Assembly: GCA_022823945.1 (NCBI GenBank)
Contig: JAJEBK010000043.1
Coordinates: 1 to 64,000 of the forward strand
Direction: 5' to 3'
Length of the DNA: 64,000 nucleotides
DNA from: Anaerolineae bacterium
GTDB taxonomy: Bacteria > Chloroflexota > Anaerolineae > Aggregatilineales > Phototrophicaceae
Position numbers and translations under genes: made by a program
Notes under the pieces: model-generated
The model's database searches: none
Told to the model about the DNA's origin: nothing
What the model saw: only the letters and a program-made list of their open reading frames with translations
Shown: positions 29,554 to 40,540 of the stretch, one piece after another
Layout: every line of letters starts with the position of its first letter
Position numbering within the stretch: position 1 is the stretch's first letter

Positions 29554-32118
29554 TCAACATTCGCTGTAGCCACAATACACACACTTGCGGCAGCCCTCGG
29601 CGCGCACAAGCGTGATCATATTGCACTCCGGGCACATGTCCGCGCCGGATATGGCAGCATTCGCCTCTGACGTTGCGCTGATAATCGGCCGCTCTGCCCC
29701 TGACGATGCTGCGATAGGCAAACCCAGTTGCTGCATCGACTCTTCGGGGAAGAATTCGACCTGCAACACGCGCGCCACGGCATCGGGCAGCGACAGCACG
29801 CGCTTGGATCCAAAACCGATCGGTCTCGCGCCACCAATATCTTGCAGCTGCTCGATGATCAGCTTCATCATTTCGCGGCGGTTGGGTGGGGCTGTGGTGC
29901 GCAGCAACAGCGAAAGCATCCTGCCCAGACTCTCGGCGTCCGCCTGGATATCGCTGCCGGCTTTGCCTATCGCTACGAAGACCTCGAAAGGGTTGTCGTC
30001 ATCATCGCGGTTGATGGTGATGTAGGCTTTGCCAAAGGGCGTCTGGGTGGCGACGGTCGTGCCGCGCAGTTTGTCCGGACGCGGATAGACACGATGCGGC
30101 GTGGTGGCGGGTTCGGCAGCGGCGCTCTCTTTCAGCCCGGCCATTTCGCTTTCGGCGCGCTCATCGCCCTTGAGCATCAGCACTTGTTCGTCGCGGCTGC
30201 CATCGCGATAGATGGTGCCGCCCTTGCAGCCGAGCTCGTACATATATTTGTACAACTCGCTGACCTGCTCAACGCTGTAGTCATTTGGCACATTGCAAGT
30301 CTTGCTGATGGCGCTGTCGATCCAGCGCTGGAAGGCACCTTGCACCTTGATATGTTCGTTGGGCGACAAGTCCATCGCGGTGACGAAGTGCTCAGGCAGG
30401 GAGTCGGCGGCGGGATTGGCATCGTACCATTCTTTGACGATGGGCACCTGCTCCTCGTGCAAGCCGAGGCGGCTCTTGCGGTAATAGATCCAGGAGAAAA
30501 AGGGCTCGACGCCGGTCGAGGTATTGACCATCGTGCCTGTGGTGCCGGTCGGCGCTTGTGTCAGCAGCGTGACATTGCGAATGCCATCGCGGCGAATCTT
30601 CTCGCGCACATCATGGGGCATCGTTTGCATGAAGCCGCTTTCAAGAAACATCTCGGCGTCGAACATGGGGAAGGCGCCTTTTTCCTGCGCCAGGTCGCTT
30701 GATGTTTCATAAGCCGTGACTGCGATCTCGCGGTAGATTTTGTCAATGACATCGACCGATTTGTCGCTGCCATAACGCACGCCCAGCTTCAGCATCAATT
30801 CGGCGATTCCCATCGTGCCCAGCCCGACGCGCCGCTCTGACATCTGCACTTTGAGGTTCTCCTCAAAGAAATACGGCGTGGTGTCGATGATATTGTCCAG
30901 GAAACGCGTCGCAAAGGCGACCGTGCGGCGCAGCTCGTCCCAGGCGACATCATGCTTGGTGTCGTCATAAAACTTCGACAAGTTGATTGCGCCCAGGTTG
31001 CAGACGGAAAAAGCGCCCAGCGGCTGTTCACCACAGGGATTGGTGCAGATCTGTGGATTGAAGTACCAGCTGTTCGCCATCTTGTTGCTGCGCTCGCGGA
31101 ACCAGACGCCCGGCTCGGCGCTGGCCCAGGCGCTTTCGATGATCGCATCCCAAAGTTCGCGCGCTTTGATCGTCTTGTGATGCGTGACCTTGCGTCCGGT
31201 CGCCATCCAGGTATCCAGATCGCCATCCCAAAGCTCATCGAAGTCTGGATCGTGCGTATCCGGGAAGACCAGCTCCCAATCGTCATCGGCCTCCACCGCC
31301 GCCATCAACTTGTCAGAGACGCCGACGCTGATGTTGGCATTGGTGATATTTCCCGCCTGCCGCTTGCTGCTGATGAAGTTGAAGATGTCTGGATGCCAGT
31401 CATTCAATATCAGCATCAAGGCACCGCGCCGGCTGCCGCCTTGCTCGATGAGCCCGGTGACGAAACTGTACAAGCCGCCCCAAGAGACCGACCCGCTGGA
31501 TCGTCCGTTGACGCCCTTCACATAGGCATGCCGCGGTCGCAGGGTCGAGAGATTGATGCCGACGCCACCACCTCGCGACATGATCTCGGTCATCTGGCCC
31601 AGTGTCGTCATGATGCCTTCGCGCGAGTCATGCGGTGACGGGATGACATAGCAGTTGTAATAAGTCAGGTCTTGGTCGGTGCCGGCCGCAGTCAAGATGC
31701 GCCCACCGGGCACGAACTTCCAACCGTCCAGCAGCCAGCGGAATTTCCCCGTCCACTCGGTTTGTTTCGCCTCGCCGTCTTCGGTAGCGGCCACGCCCCG
31801 AGCCACGCGGCCCATCATTTGGCCGGGTTCGGTTTCGATCGGCTTGTCCACATGTTGCAGGTCGCGCTCGACCACTTCGCCATCCAGCAGCTTTATTGTG
31901 ACCATGGGCAGGTCGAGCGCGGTTATCGAGCCGACCTCGCGCTGTCCGGTCTTGGGGTCGACAACCACAATGACCGTGTCGCCAATAGACAGGCTGGCGC
32001 GCGTCATATCCTTCTGGGCATAGCGATCGAGGAATATCTTGTAGCCCAGGTCGTGCAGCTTGTTTTCGCCGGTGGGCGCAAGTGTCATGTCAGGCATCTC
32101 GGGTGCTTGGGCGAACAT
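29554..32118 (-). CDS. nrdJ: adenosylcobalamin-dependent (class II) ribonucleotide reductase
   Basis: 854 residues; reduces NDPs or NTPs to deoxy forms with a B12 radical. Landmarks: FVPGGRIL, NCYVIPSPHDSREGI, GGGVGINLSTLRP, NPCGEQPLGAFSVCNLG (active-site Cys in NPCGE), APTGTTGTMVNTSTGVEPFF and a C-terminal CPEC...CRKCVYCGYSEC that acts as the shuttle thiol/zinc tail. No intein interrupts it. An unusual N-terminal portion (SIGDTVIVVVDPKTGQREVGS) precedes the core. The annotated ATG directly abuts a TATAAT; if that is the promoter, the true start is ATG 32097 or 32088. No nrdR or other RNR gene is adjacent. Confidence 0.94.
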   Translation of the reverse strand: MFAQAPEMPDMTLAPTGENKLHDLGYKIFLDRYAQKDMTRASLSIGDTVIVVVDPKTGQREVGSITALDLPMVTIKLLDGEVVERDLQHVDKPIETEPGQMMGRVARGVAATEDGEAKQTEWTGKFRWLLDGWKFVPGGRILTAAGTDQDLTYYNCYVIPSPHDSREGIMTTLGQMTEIMSRGGGVGINLSTLRPRHAYVKGVNGRSSGSVSWGGLYSFVTGLIEQGGSRRGALMLILNDWHPDIFNFISSKRQAGNITNANISVGVSDKLMAAVEADDDWELVFPDTHDPDFDELWDGDLDTWMATGRKVTHHKTIKARELWDAIIESAWASAEPGVWFRERSNKMANSWYFNPQICTNPCGEQPLGAFSVCNLGAINLSKFYDDTKHDVAWDELRRTVAFATRFLDNIIDTTPYFFEENLKVQMSERRVGLGTMGIAELMLKLGVRYGSDKSVDVIDKIYREIAVTAYETSSDLAQEKGAFPMFDAEMFLESGFMQTMPHDVREKIRRDGIRNVTLLTQAPTGTTGTMVNTSTGVEPFFSWIYYRKSRLGLHEEQVPIVKEWYDANPAADSLPEHFVTAMDLSPNEHIKVQGAFQRWIDSAISKTCNVPNDYSVEQVSELYKYMYELGCKGGTIYRDGSRDEQVLMLKGDERAESEMAGLKESAAAEPATTPHRVYPRPDKLRGTTVATQTPFGKAYITINRDDDDNPFEVFVAIGKAGSDIQADAESLGRMLSLLLRTTAPPNRREMMKLIIEQLQDIGGARPIGFGSKRVLSLPDAVARVLQVEFFPEESMQQLGLPIAASSGAERPIISATSEANAAISGADMCPECNMITLVRAEGCRKCVYCGYSEC

Positions 32119-32167
32119 ATTATACCTTATCTATAGAAGGATACGAGGCGGTCAGATTGGTCAGATT
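32119..32167 (-). promoter_or_regulatory. nrdJ upstream region: TATAAT and 9-bp direct repeat
   Basis: Minus-strand TATAAT (32124-32119) touches the first nrdJ ATG. Farther upstream AATCTGACC occurs twice in tandem (complement of GGTCAGATT at 32150-32158 and 32159-32167), a possible operator. No good -35 lies at 16-18 bases from TATAAT. No NrdR-box pair is recognised. Confidence 0.35.
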
Positions 32168-32300
32168 GCTGTCCTGTGGATAGTCAAATTATGGTCGTGA
32201 AGTCGCAAATCGGCTAGCGGCGATTCGGCTTTTTCAGTTTGATTTCACTAAATTGGATTGAGATTTTCATACGAAAAGCAGCGGGAACAGGCTTGACAAA

Positions 32301-32331
32301 ATACAAAAAAGGGCGACCCGACGGATCGCCC
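32301..32331 (-). terminator. intrinsic terminator after ftsZ
   Basis: Minus strand GGGCGATCC, loop GTC, GGGTCGCCC (32331-32311, one G-T pair), directly followed by TTTTTTGTAT. It ends the dcw cluster 30 bases after ftsZ. Confidence 0.85.
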
Positions 32332-32361
32332 AAACAAAGGGGAGATTACTAAGTAGTATAG

Positions 32362-33588
32362 CTACTGCCGGCGATTTCGCTTGCGCAGGAAAGCTGGCAG
32401 CTCTGTGTTTTTGGGGTCGATGTTGTCATAGGTTCGGGCATCGTCCGGAGCCGGCGAGGGCGGAGTCTGGCGGGTCCGCTGGAATGGCGATCCACTGCCT
32501 ACCGAGACGCCTTGGCCGGGCGTCTGCACTTCGACATCTTCATAGACCGGGCGCTGTACCGGTGTTGACTGCGGCAGCGGCGTCGACTGGCGGATAGGCA
32601 GCTGGCCTGTTTCTTTCATGGTGGTTTCCAGGCGACTGCGTTCAAAGCCGGTGGCGATCACGGTGATGTGCACCTCGTCGCCCAGGCTTTCGTCGATGTG
32701 CGCGCCGAAGATGAGATTGCATTCCGCATGCGCCGAATCTTTGATGATAGCTGCCGCTTCGTTGACCTCGAAGAGCGTCAAATCCGCGCCACCCGTGATC
32801 GAGAACAAGATGCCGCGCGCGCCATCAATCGTCACATCCAGCAAGCCGCTGGTGATGGCCATTTCTGCTGCAGACCGCGCCCGATCATCGCCGGCCGCTC
32901 GTCCAACCGCCATCAATGCCGCGCCGCCTTCGCTCATGACCGTGCGCACATCAGCGAAATCCAGGTTGATCAAGCCAGGCACGGTGATCAATTCCGAGAT
33001 GCCCTGGATGCCTTGGCGCAGCACATCGTCCGCCAGCGAGAAGGCTTGCTGCAGGGTCGAGCGCTTGTCGGCCATTTGCAGCAGGCGGTCATTGGGAATC
33101 ACGATGAGCGTGTCGACCTGGCTCTTTAGCGCTTCGATGCCTGTCTTGGCCAGCTGCGCGCGCCGCGTGCCTTCAAAGGTGAATGGCCGGGTAACCACGC
33201 CAATGGTGAGCGCGCCCAGCTCTTTGGCAATCTGCGCGATGACCGGCGATGCGCCTGTGCCCGTGCCGCCACCCATGCCGCAAGCCACGAAAACCATGTC
33301 CGAGCCGCGCAAGACTTCGAGCAGGTCTTCCGAGCTTTCTTCGGCAGCTTTGCGGCCGATCTCTGGATTGCCGCCCGCGCCCAGGCCGCGCGTCAGCTTG
33401 TCGCCAATGCGCACGCGCGTCTTGGCTTTGGAAAGCATCAACGCCTGGTTGTCGGTGTTGACCGCGATAAACTCTACGCCGCCCAAGCCTTCGTTGATCA
33501 TGCGATTGATGGCATTGCCGCCGCCACCGCCGACACCTACAACCTTGATCTGGGCGAAATGTTCTCCGGTTATCAAATCATTGACCAT
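32362..33588 (-). CDS. ftsZ: cell division protein FtsZ
   Basis: 408-residue tubulin-like GTPase forming the Z ring. N-terminal [18 protein letters not shown], the GTP signature GGGTGTG (in [19 protein letters not shown]), IPNDRLLQ, and [11 protein letters not shown] are intact. A Q/P-rich linker from about residue 320 leads to the conserved tail [15 protein letters not shown], which binds FtsA. The ATG at 33588 has GAGGGA 7 bases upstream, and is preferred over one 6 codons earlier. A terminator follows and a separate promoter lies in the ftsA-ftsZ gap. Confidence 0.97.
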   Translation of the reverse strand: MVNDLITGEHFAQIKVVGVGGGGGNAINRMINEGLGGVEFIAVNTDNQALMLSKAKTRVRIGDKLTRGLGAGGNPEIGRKAAEESSEDLLEVLRGSDMVFVACGMGGGTGTGASPVIAQIAKELGALTIGVVTRPFTFEGTRRAQLAKTGIEALKSQVDTLIVIPNDRLLQMADKRSTLQQAFSLADDVLRQGIQGISELITVPGLINLDFADVRTVMSEGGAALMAVGRAAGDDRARSAAEMAITSGLLDVTIDGARGILFSITGGADLTLFEVNEAAAIIKDSAHAECNLIFGAHIDESLGDEVHITVIATGFERSRLETTMKETGQLPIRQSTPLPQSTPVQRPVYEDVEVQTPGQGVSVGSGSPFQRTRQTPPSPAPDDARTYDNIDPKNTELPAFLRKRNRRQ

Positions 33589-33645
33589 TATGATGTCCCT
33601 CGCCATTCAACAGCGTTGTGCCGCTTTTTCCAAGTTCACGCGTAC

Positions 33646-33673
33646 ATTGTACGCCCAATTCATATGCGCGCAA
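33646..33673 (-). promoter_or_regulatory. candidate ftsZ promoter
   Basis: Minus strand TTGCGC (33673-33668), 16-base spacer, TACAAT (33651-33646), in the 133-base gap between ftsA and ftsZ. The gap is the largest in the cluster apart from rsmH-ftsL, so a private ftsZ promoter is plausible. Confidence 0.45.
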
Positions 33674-33721
33674 TCAGTACAAACAGCAATTTGCAGGCAA
33701 TACTGAAGAAAAAAGCGCCGC

Positions 33722-34957
33722 TCATTCGTCCTGTGGCAAAAAGCGCCGCAAGAAGTTGTTCATTCGCCGCCCCCATTGATTCACGGGTACGCCGACATTG
33801 GCATCCAGGTCAGGCTCCAGCATGGCGTCCATCTCCAGCCCCAGCCGCAGCAAACCGACACTCGTGCTGTAAGAAGGATTCTTCAGCGTATCGGCGATGC
33901 CTGTTACGCGCTCCGGCTGCGCCAGACGCACCGGCAAATTGAGAATGCGCGATGCCAAATCGCGATAGCCCGGCAGCAGCGAACTCCCGCCCGTGATCAC
34001 CGAGCCCGCTCGCAGCAAACCAGCATAGCCCGAGCGCTTGATCTCTTTTTCTGCCATCTCGAAGATTTCTTCAAAGCGCGCCTCGACCACCATAGCCAGG
34101 TCGCGCCGCGATACGGGCAGAATCTCGCCGCCAAATGGCTCGACAGGGAAGACTTCCGATTCGCTGACGGCTTGCATATCGGCGTGCCCGCGTTGAATCT
34201 TGACTTGTTCCGCCAAGCCAAACGGCACGCGCATCCAATAGGTGATATCTTGCGTCACATGATTGCCGCCGACCGGGATGATGGCTGTATGCCACACTGT
34301 GTTGTCGATGAAGATAGCGATATCGGTGGTGCCGCCGCCAATGTCGATGACCACCGCGCCCATCTCTCGTTCGTGCGGTGTCAAGACTGCTTCGCCGGCC
34401 GCCAGAGGATTGAGGATAAACCGGTCGACCAGCACGCCCGCCGATTCCACCGCGTCTTCCAGGTTGGCCAGGCTGGTCGTCGACGCGGTGATGATGTGCG
34501 CGTCCACTTCCAGCCGGAAGCAGTGCATGCCCAGCGGACTGCGGATGCCCTCTTGCCCGTCCAGCGTATAACTGCGCGGCACGACATGCAAGATCTCGCG
34601 GTTGTGGGGGATGGCGATATTGCGCGCCACGCTCATGGCTTTTTCCAGGTCGGCTGTCTGCACGCTGCGCGAGCCAACCACTGTCGCCATGCCGCGGCTG
34701 GTCAATGACGAGATATGACTGCCCGCCACACTCACAAAAGCGCGATTGATGTCATAGCCGCTGGACCTTTCTGCCTTGCGGATGGACTGGGCAATCGCGG
34801 CTGAAAGCGCGCCGACATCGCTGACGACGCCCTTCTTCATGCCGTCGCTCGCTTCGATGCCCAGGCCGACGACATAAACATCTTCCGGGCGCACTTCGCC
34901 GACTATCGTGCAAATCTTGTGTGTGCCTACATCGAGGCCTACGACCAAATCGCCCAT
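33722..34957 (-). CDS. ftsA: cell division protein FtsA
   Basis: 411-residue actin-like membrane anchor of FtsZ. Phosphate 1 loop VVGLDVGTHKICTIVGE, the SHS2-domain region RAFVSVAGSHISSL, phosphate 2 loop VVIDIGGGTTDIAIF near 203-217 and adenosine motif VITGGSSLLPG near 325 are present. The C-terminal RRMNNFLRRFLPQDE is the amphipathic membrane helix. The gene lies 6 bases after ftsQ. Confidence 0.95.
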   Translation of the reverse strand: MGDLVVGLDVGTHKICTIVGEVRPEDVYVVGLGIEASDGMKKGVVSDVGALSAAIAQSIRKAERSSGYDINRAFVSVAGSHISSLTSRGMATVVGSRSVQTADLEKAMSVARNIAIPHNREILHVVPRSYTLDGQEGIRSPLGMHCFRLEVDAHIITASTTSLANLEDAVESAGVLVDRFILNPLAAGEAVLTPHEREMGAVVIDIGGGTTDIAIFIDNTVWHTAIIPVGGNHVTQDITYWMRVPFGLAEQVKIQRGHADMQAVSESEVFPVEPFGGEILPVSRRDLAMVVEARFEEIFEMAEKEIKRSGYAGLLRAGSVITGGSSLLPGYRDLASRILNLPVRLAQPERVTGIADTLKNPSYSTSVGLLRLGLEMDAMLEPDLDANVGVPVNQWGRRMNNFLRRFLPQDE

Positions 34958-34963
34958 CAGCTT

Positions 34964-35848
34964 TTATCGCTCCCACAATACCCTGTAGAATGGCGCGTCT
35001 GGATTGGCGATATTCAGCTCGGCGATATCAACCGCCCGATTGTTCAGATCGGCCACTAGCACCTCGTACATCTGCAGTTTCTCGCTCGTTTCTGACGCCG
35101 AACCCCTGCCCATCCACACTTGCCAGCCTTGTTCGTTGGTCCAGCCAAGCCCATGCACAGGATGAAAGTCCAGGTTGGCGCTGGCTGGCAATCGCTCGAT
35201 CAGCTGCAGCGCGCCCAGCACCATGTCGGCGTTGAAATCTTCAGCGCTGGGCATCGAACCCGCATAGTCGTCTTTCACCAGGTTCACGCGCGGCACATGT
35301 GGCATCTCTGCTCGGGCTGGCATGGTGCGCCCCTGCAAGTCGATCCAGCTTTCAGCGCCAGCGTCCGACCAAATCATGGCTGGCTGCCGCTCTTCGACCA
35401 GAATGGTGATCAAGTCGGGGGGCCAGCCCAATTGGACGACCACATCCGCTACCGATGGTGAGCGCAAAATATTTTCGCGTATCTGCGCCGGGTCGAGCCA
35501 GAACATGTGGAAATCGGCGATATCTGAATAAGCAAATATCTCTTCGCGTGGCATCAGGTCGTTGCCTCTGACAACTATTGAACGCACAAAAAATACATCG
35601 CTGACGAAAAATATCGCCAGCAAAGCGCCCAGCAGCAAGAACAACACGGCGCTGGCTGCTCGCCATTGCAAGTAACTCTTGCTGCCATCGCTGTGCACCA
35701 GCATCTGGCGCTTGGGAACGCTCCCAGGTCGCGCCCTGTGCAAGACACCTGGCGCGCGCTCAGGCTGGCGCTGCTGCGTTTGAACATGACTCGCCACTGT
35801 GCGTCTTTCAGTCGTTGCCTTTGGCAACCGCAACTCATTTCGCACCAT
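34964..35848 (-). CDS. ftsQ: FtsQ/DivIB divisome protein
   Basis: 294 residues: a basic cytoplasmic N-terminus of about 60 residues, one membrane helix (AASAVLFLLLGALLAIFFVS), a POTRA domain (VRSIVVRGNDLMPREEIFAYSDI), then the FtsQ beta domain (VVVQLGWPPDLITILVEERQPAMIW). It links FtsL/FtsB-type proteins and FtsI/FtsW at the septum. Position between murB and ftsA is canonical. Confidence 0.88.
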   Translation of the reverse strand: MVRNELRLPKATTERRTVASHVQTQQRQPERAPGVLHRARPGSVPKRQMLVHSDGSKSYLQWRAASAVLFLLLGALLAIFFVSDVFFVRSIVVRGNDLMPREEIFAYSDIADFHMFWLDPAQIRENILRSPSVADVVVQLGWPPDLITILVEERQPAMIWSDAGAESWIDLQGRTMPARAEMPHVPRVNLVKDDYAGSMPSAEDFNADMVLGALQLIERLPASANLDFHPVHGLGWTNEQGWQVWMGRGSASETSEKLQMYEVLVADLNNRAVDIAELNIANPDAPFYRVLWER

Positions 35849-35897
35849 AGTCTACACTTGCCACAACAATGGCGCAAACATTCAGGCGCGTTATTTA

Positions 35898-36793
<896 letters not shown>

Positions 36794-36797
<4 letters not shown>

Positions 36798-38173
36798 GTG
36801 CCATCGCTCAAGAGCAACTCGGCGATTTGATTGGCGTCGCCCGCGCTGAATATCAGGACGGCTGCTGGTCGGAGCGCCTCGTCCTGGACGAGCTCGACGG
36901 CGGCGGCAAATGTAGGCACATACAGGGCAGAGCAACGCGCAGAGATCGCCTGCGCCAGGTTCGGGCTGCTGATGCCCACGATCGGTTCTTCTCGCGCTGC
37001 ATATATCGGCGTAACCAGGACGCGGTCGGCCTGGTCGAAAGCTGCGGCGAAATCAGCGGCAAAATGCTTCATGCGCGTATAGGTATGTGGCTGCCAGATC
37101 GCCCAGATCTGTCGCTGTGGATAGCTGCGCCGCGCCGCTTGCAGATTGGCCTGAATGGCAGTCGGATGATGCGCGTAGTCATCAATGACAGCGATGCCGT
37201 CGCGCTCGCCACGCAGCTCGAAGCGCCGCCCCGCGCTGACGAATCCCGCCAAAGCCTCTGCGCCCCGCTTGATGCTGACGCCCCGTTGGTTGGCTGCCAC
37301 CAGCGCCGCCAGCGCATTGAGCACATTGTGCCGGCCGGGCAACCCCAGCCGCGCCTGCCCGCGGACCAGGCCAGCCTGCCGCACAGTGAATTGGCTGCCC
37401 AGGTCTTTGAAGCGCAGGTCAACCGCTCGCCAGTCTGCTGATGCGAAGTCGATGCCATAGGTGAGGGCTGGTCTGCCTTGTGCCTTCCGCGTGACCGCCA
37501 GCTCCAGCGCCGGCGTGTTGTCGGCGCAGGCGATTAACAGGCCAGCGGACCCGAGCAACGCGGCGAATTGGCTGAAAGCTGCCCGGACATCCTCGAAAGT
37601 GGCGAAGAAATCCGGATGATCGTGCTCAATATTGGTTATGATGGCCAGGTCTGGCGACAAGCCGAGGAACATATTGTCGTATTCATCGGCTTCAATGACG
37701 AAAGCCTCGCCGCTGCCGACAGCCGCATTGCTGCCCGTGTTGCCCAGCGTCCCGCCGACTATGTAGCTGGGGTCTTGTCCGACGCAGCGCAAAATGTGTG
37801 TCAGCATGGCGGTCGTGGTGGTTTTGCCGTGCGCGCCCGCCACCGCCAGGGTAGCGAAGCCGCCCAGCAGCGCGCTCATGAATTGCCGCCGCCGATATAC
37901 AGGAATGCCCAAAGCCCGCGCCGCAGCCACCTCGATGTGGTCGTCGGGCACAGCCGATGTCGCCAATACAGCATCCGCGCCCAGGACAAAGTCGGCAGCG
38001 TGCCCAATCTCGACTCGCGCGCCCTCTTTTGCCAGCGCCAGCGTGATTTCGCTCATGCGACTGTCTGAGCCGCTTACACGCAATCCGCGCCCCAGCAAGA
38101 TTCGCGCGATCGCCGACAAGCCCGCGCCGCCAATGCCAATCAGGTGTATGCGCTGCCCAGCCTCGAGCACCAT
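36794..38173 (-). CDS. murC: UDP-N-acetylmuramate-L-alanine ligase
   Basis: 459 residues. N-domain IHLIGIGGAGLSAIARILL, ATP loop VAGAHGKTTTTAMLTHIL near 111-128, EADEYDNMFL and NIEHDHPDFF in the central domain, and DDYAHHPTAIQANL leading to the third domain. It adds the first peptide residue to UDP-MurNAc. It starts 1 base after the murG stop and overlaps murB by 4 bases. Confidence 0.95.
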
Positions 38174-38174
38174 G

Positions 38175-39278
38175 TCAGTCCCTGCCCGTCTCTAGCAGCA
38201 GCTTCGCCACATTGTCCGCGCCATCCCGATTTGCCAACGCGCGCGAATTTGCCCGCAGGTCCGCCATACGCGCCTCGTCGTTGAGCAGATCCAAAACCAG
38301 GTCGCCCAGTTCGGACTGCATGTCTTCATCGTCGAGTCGCACGGCAGCGCCCCGCTGGCTGAGGTAATCGGCATTCACTTTCTGATAGCGCCACGCGTAG
38401 GGGTAGGGCACCAGAATGGCTGGCAAACTAAAAGCCGGCAGTTCGGCGAGGGCGCTGGCGCCCGCCCGGCAGATCACCAGGTCTGCCGCGGCAAAAGCCA
38501 AGCCCATCTCTGCATACAAATAGGCGAAAGCGTGATAATGCGGATGCCCGGCCAGGTCGCCCAATTGCTGCTGCGTGCGCGCCCAGTCCAGCTCGCCAGT
38601 GATGTGAATGATTTGCAGGTCCGCCGCCAACAGACGCCCCAGGCTGTTGCCCAGCGCCAGGTTGATGCTGCGGGCGCCGCGGCTGCCACCGAAGACCAGC
38701 AACGTCTTGCGGTCGGGGTCCAGTCCAAAATGCGCGCGCGCCAGATTGCGGTCTGCGCACAGCCGATCGGTTTGCAATGGATAACCGGTCACCACCGCCT
38801 TGCCCTCCGGGAAGAAGCGCAGGGATGGCGGGGCGGTAACGGCGACTGCGTGCGCCAGCCGTTGCAAGACCTTGATAGTCAAACCGGGCTCGATATCGGG
38901 CAAGTAGATCACAATGGGGATGCGTAACAGCTTTGCCGCCAGCGCCACAGGAAAGTTCGCCCAGCCACCTGTCAGCAGGATGACATGAGGTTGGATTCGC
39001 CGCAAAAAGCCCAGCGATTGCCCCAGGCCCGCCACCAGTTTCAGCAGGCTGATGCCCATGCGCAGCGGGTTGACGCCGTGTATTGGTCCCGCCAGCACTT
39101 CATGATAGCCGGCAAAGCTCAGTCCCGCGGCTGCCACCAGCTTGCTTTCCATGCCGCCGACCGCGCCGACAAAATGCAGCTCGTGCGCCTCAGCTCCCGC
39201 GCTCAGCAATGCCTGGGCTGTCGCCAGCGCGGGATAAATATGACCGCCGGTGCCGCCCGCCCCGATCAGTATTCGCAA
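38175..39278 (-). CDS. murG: MurG lipid II synthase
   Basis: 367-residue GT28 transferase adding GlcNAc to lipid I. GAGGTGGHIYPALA at the N-terminus, GYHEVLAGPIHGVNP, HVILLTGGWANFPVALAA, LLVFGGSRGARSIN near 195-208 and CRAGASALAELPAF near 277-290 are characteristic. The start is TTG with GGAGAAG about 10 bases upstream. This start lies 89 bases inside the ftsW 3' end. Confidence 0.94.
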   Translation of the reverse strand: MRILIGAGGTGGHIYPALATAQALLSAGAEAHELHFVGAVGGMESKLVAAAGLSFAGYHEVLAGPIHGVNPLRMGISLLKLVAGLGQSLGFLRRIQPHVILLTGGWANFPVALAAKLLRIPIVIYLPDIEPGLTIKVLQRLAHAVAVTAPPSLRFFPEGKAVVTGYPLQTDRLCADRNLARAHFGLDPDRKTLLVFGGSRGARSINLALGNSLGRLLAADLQIIHITGELDWARTQQQLGDLAGHPHYHAFAYLYAEMGLAFAAADLVICRAGASALAELPAFSLPAILVPYPYAWRYQKVNADYLSQRGAAVRLDDEDMQSELGDLVLDLLNDEARMADLRANSRALANRDGADNVAKLLLETGRD

Positions 39279-40515
39279 GCTCGCTTCTCCGTTCCGAGTT
39301 AGGTATGCGGCGCGTCGCCACCCGCTGCACGCTGAGCATCAAGCCTACGCCGATCATCACCACAGTCAGCGACGAACCGCCGAAGCTGATGAATGGCAGT
39401 GGTACGCCTGTCGATGGAATTGCGCCCGTCATCACGGCGATATTCAGCAGCGCCTGGATGATCACCCAGGAGGTAAAGCCGACGCACAGCAAAGCGCCAA
39501 AATTGTCTTTTGCCCGCCGCGCCAACTGGAAGCCGCGAATGGCAAAACAGATAAATAGCGTAACGACAACCGCAGCGCCCAATACCCCCAGTTCCTCGCC
39601 AATCACCGCAAAGATGCTGTCGGTGTGCGGGGCGGGCAGTGCGCCAAACTTCTGTTGGGATTGTCCGACGCCGACGCCGAACCAGCCGCCGCGCAAAAAT
39701 GCTGTGATGGCTTGCAAGGTATGATACTCGGCCAGTGTTAGATCGCTCAGCCCGGCCAGGAAGTTGTCGACCCGCCGCTGGGCATAGGGAAAGACTTGCA
39801 GCATAAATAGCGCAACGCTGCTCGACAACGCGCCAATGGCAGCAAGATGAAAAATGTTCGCGCCCGCCACAAAATATATCGCGCCCGCTGTCAGCACGAC
39901 GATGGCAGCCGAACTCAGATCCGGCTGCTGAACGATGAGAAAACCCACTACGCCTACAACGATCAAAAAAGGCACCAAGCCAAACAACAAACTGGCGGGC
40001 CGCGTCCGCTTGGAGCCCAGCCAAGCCGCCAGATAGAGCACGATGGCGAATTCGGCCAATTCCCCGGGCTGGAAGCGGCCCGCCGAAAAAGAACGCCGCG
40101 CGCCAAACACTTCTTCGCCAACGAACAGCACCGTCACCAGCGCAACAATCGTAAACAGCAGCAGCCAGACAGCAAATCGCTTCCAAAAGCGATAATCCAC
40201 CAGCGCGAACACAAACATCCACCAAATTGCCCAGCCGATATTGCGCAGGTGCTCTTCAACGAAGAAGCCGCTGGCTGTTCCATAAGTCGCGCGACTCCAG
40301 TCGAATGTCGCGCTGAAGACCATCAGCGAGCCAATGATAAGCAACAGCAGCACGATCGCCAGCAGCGGGCGGTCGAAAGCGTTCAGGTAGCGATGACGGG
40401 GCAGATTGAAACGGCGCGGACGGTCGGTGCCAATGTCCAGTGGCACGCCTCTACGTTGTCGCAGTCTGCGCCGCAGTCGCCGATACCGCGCATCGGGGCT
40501 GGCTTGCTCGCTCAT
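39190..40515 (-). CDS. ftsW: FtsW, SEDS peptidoglycan polymerase
   Basis: 441 residues with about ten membrane helices after a basic 50-residue N-terminus. SEDS motifs include FQPGELAEFAIVLYLAAW, QQPDLSSAAIV, LRGGWFGVGVGQSQQKFGAL, HTDSIFAVIGEELGVLGA and STGVPLPFISFGGSSL. The catalytic-loop aspartate (HTD) is kept, so polymerase function looks intact, unlike its partner FtsI. The last 30 residues (beyond RRIPNSERRS) overlap murG and are low-complexity, so the original stop may have been lost. Confidence 0.94.
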   Translation of the reverse strand: MSEQASPDARYRRLRRRLRQRRGVPLDIGTDRPRRFNLPRHRYLNAFDRPLLAIVLLLLIIGSLMVFSATFDWSRATYGTASGFFVEEHLRNIGWAIWWMFVFALVDYRFWKRFAVWLLLFTIVALVTVLFVGEEVFGARRSFSAGRFQPGELAEFAIVLYLAAWLGSKRTRPASLLFGLVPFLIVVGVVGFLIVQQPDLSSAAIVVLTAGAIYFVAGANIFHLAAIGALSSSVALFMLQVFPYAQRRVDNFLAGLSDLTLAEYHTLQAITAFLRGGWFGVGVGQSQQKFGALPAPHTDSIFAVIGEELGVLGAAVVVTLFICFAIRGFQLARRAKDNFGALLCVGFTSWVIIQALLNIAVMTGAIPSTGVPLPFISFGGSSLTVVMIGVGLMLSVQRVATRRIPNSERRSELANTDRGGRHRRSYLSRAGDSPGIAERGS

Positions 40516-40540
40516 CGCTCTCCTCTTCCCGCGCGCATCA

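Noticed and set aside
29554..32118. Intein or split in nrdJ
   Set aside because: Length and motif order are normal for class II enzymes and no splice-junction motifs (N-terminal Cys block, HN-Cys) appear.
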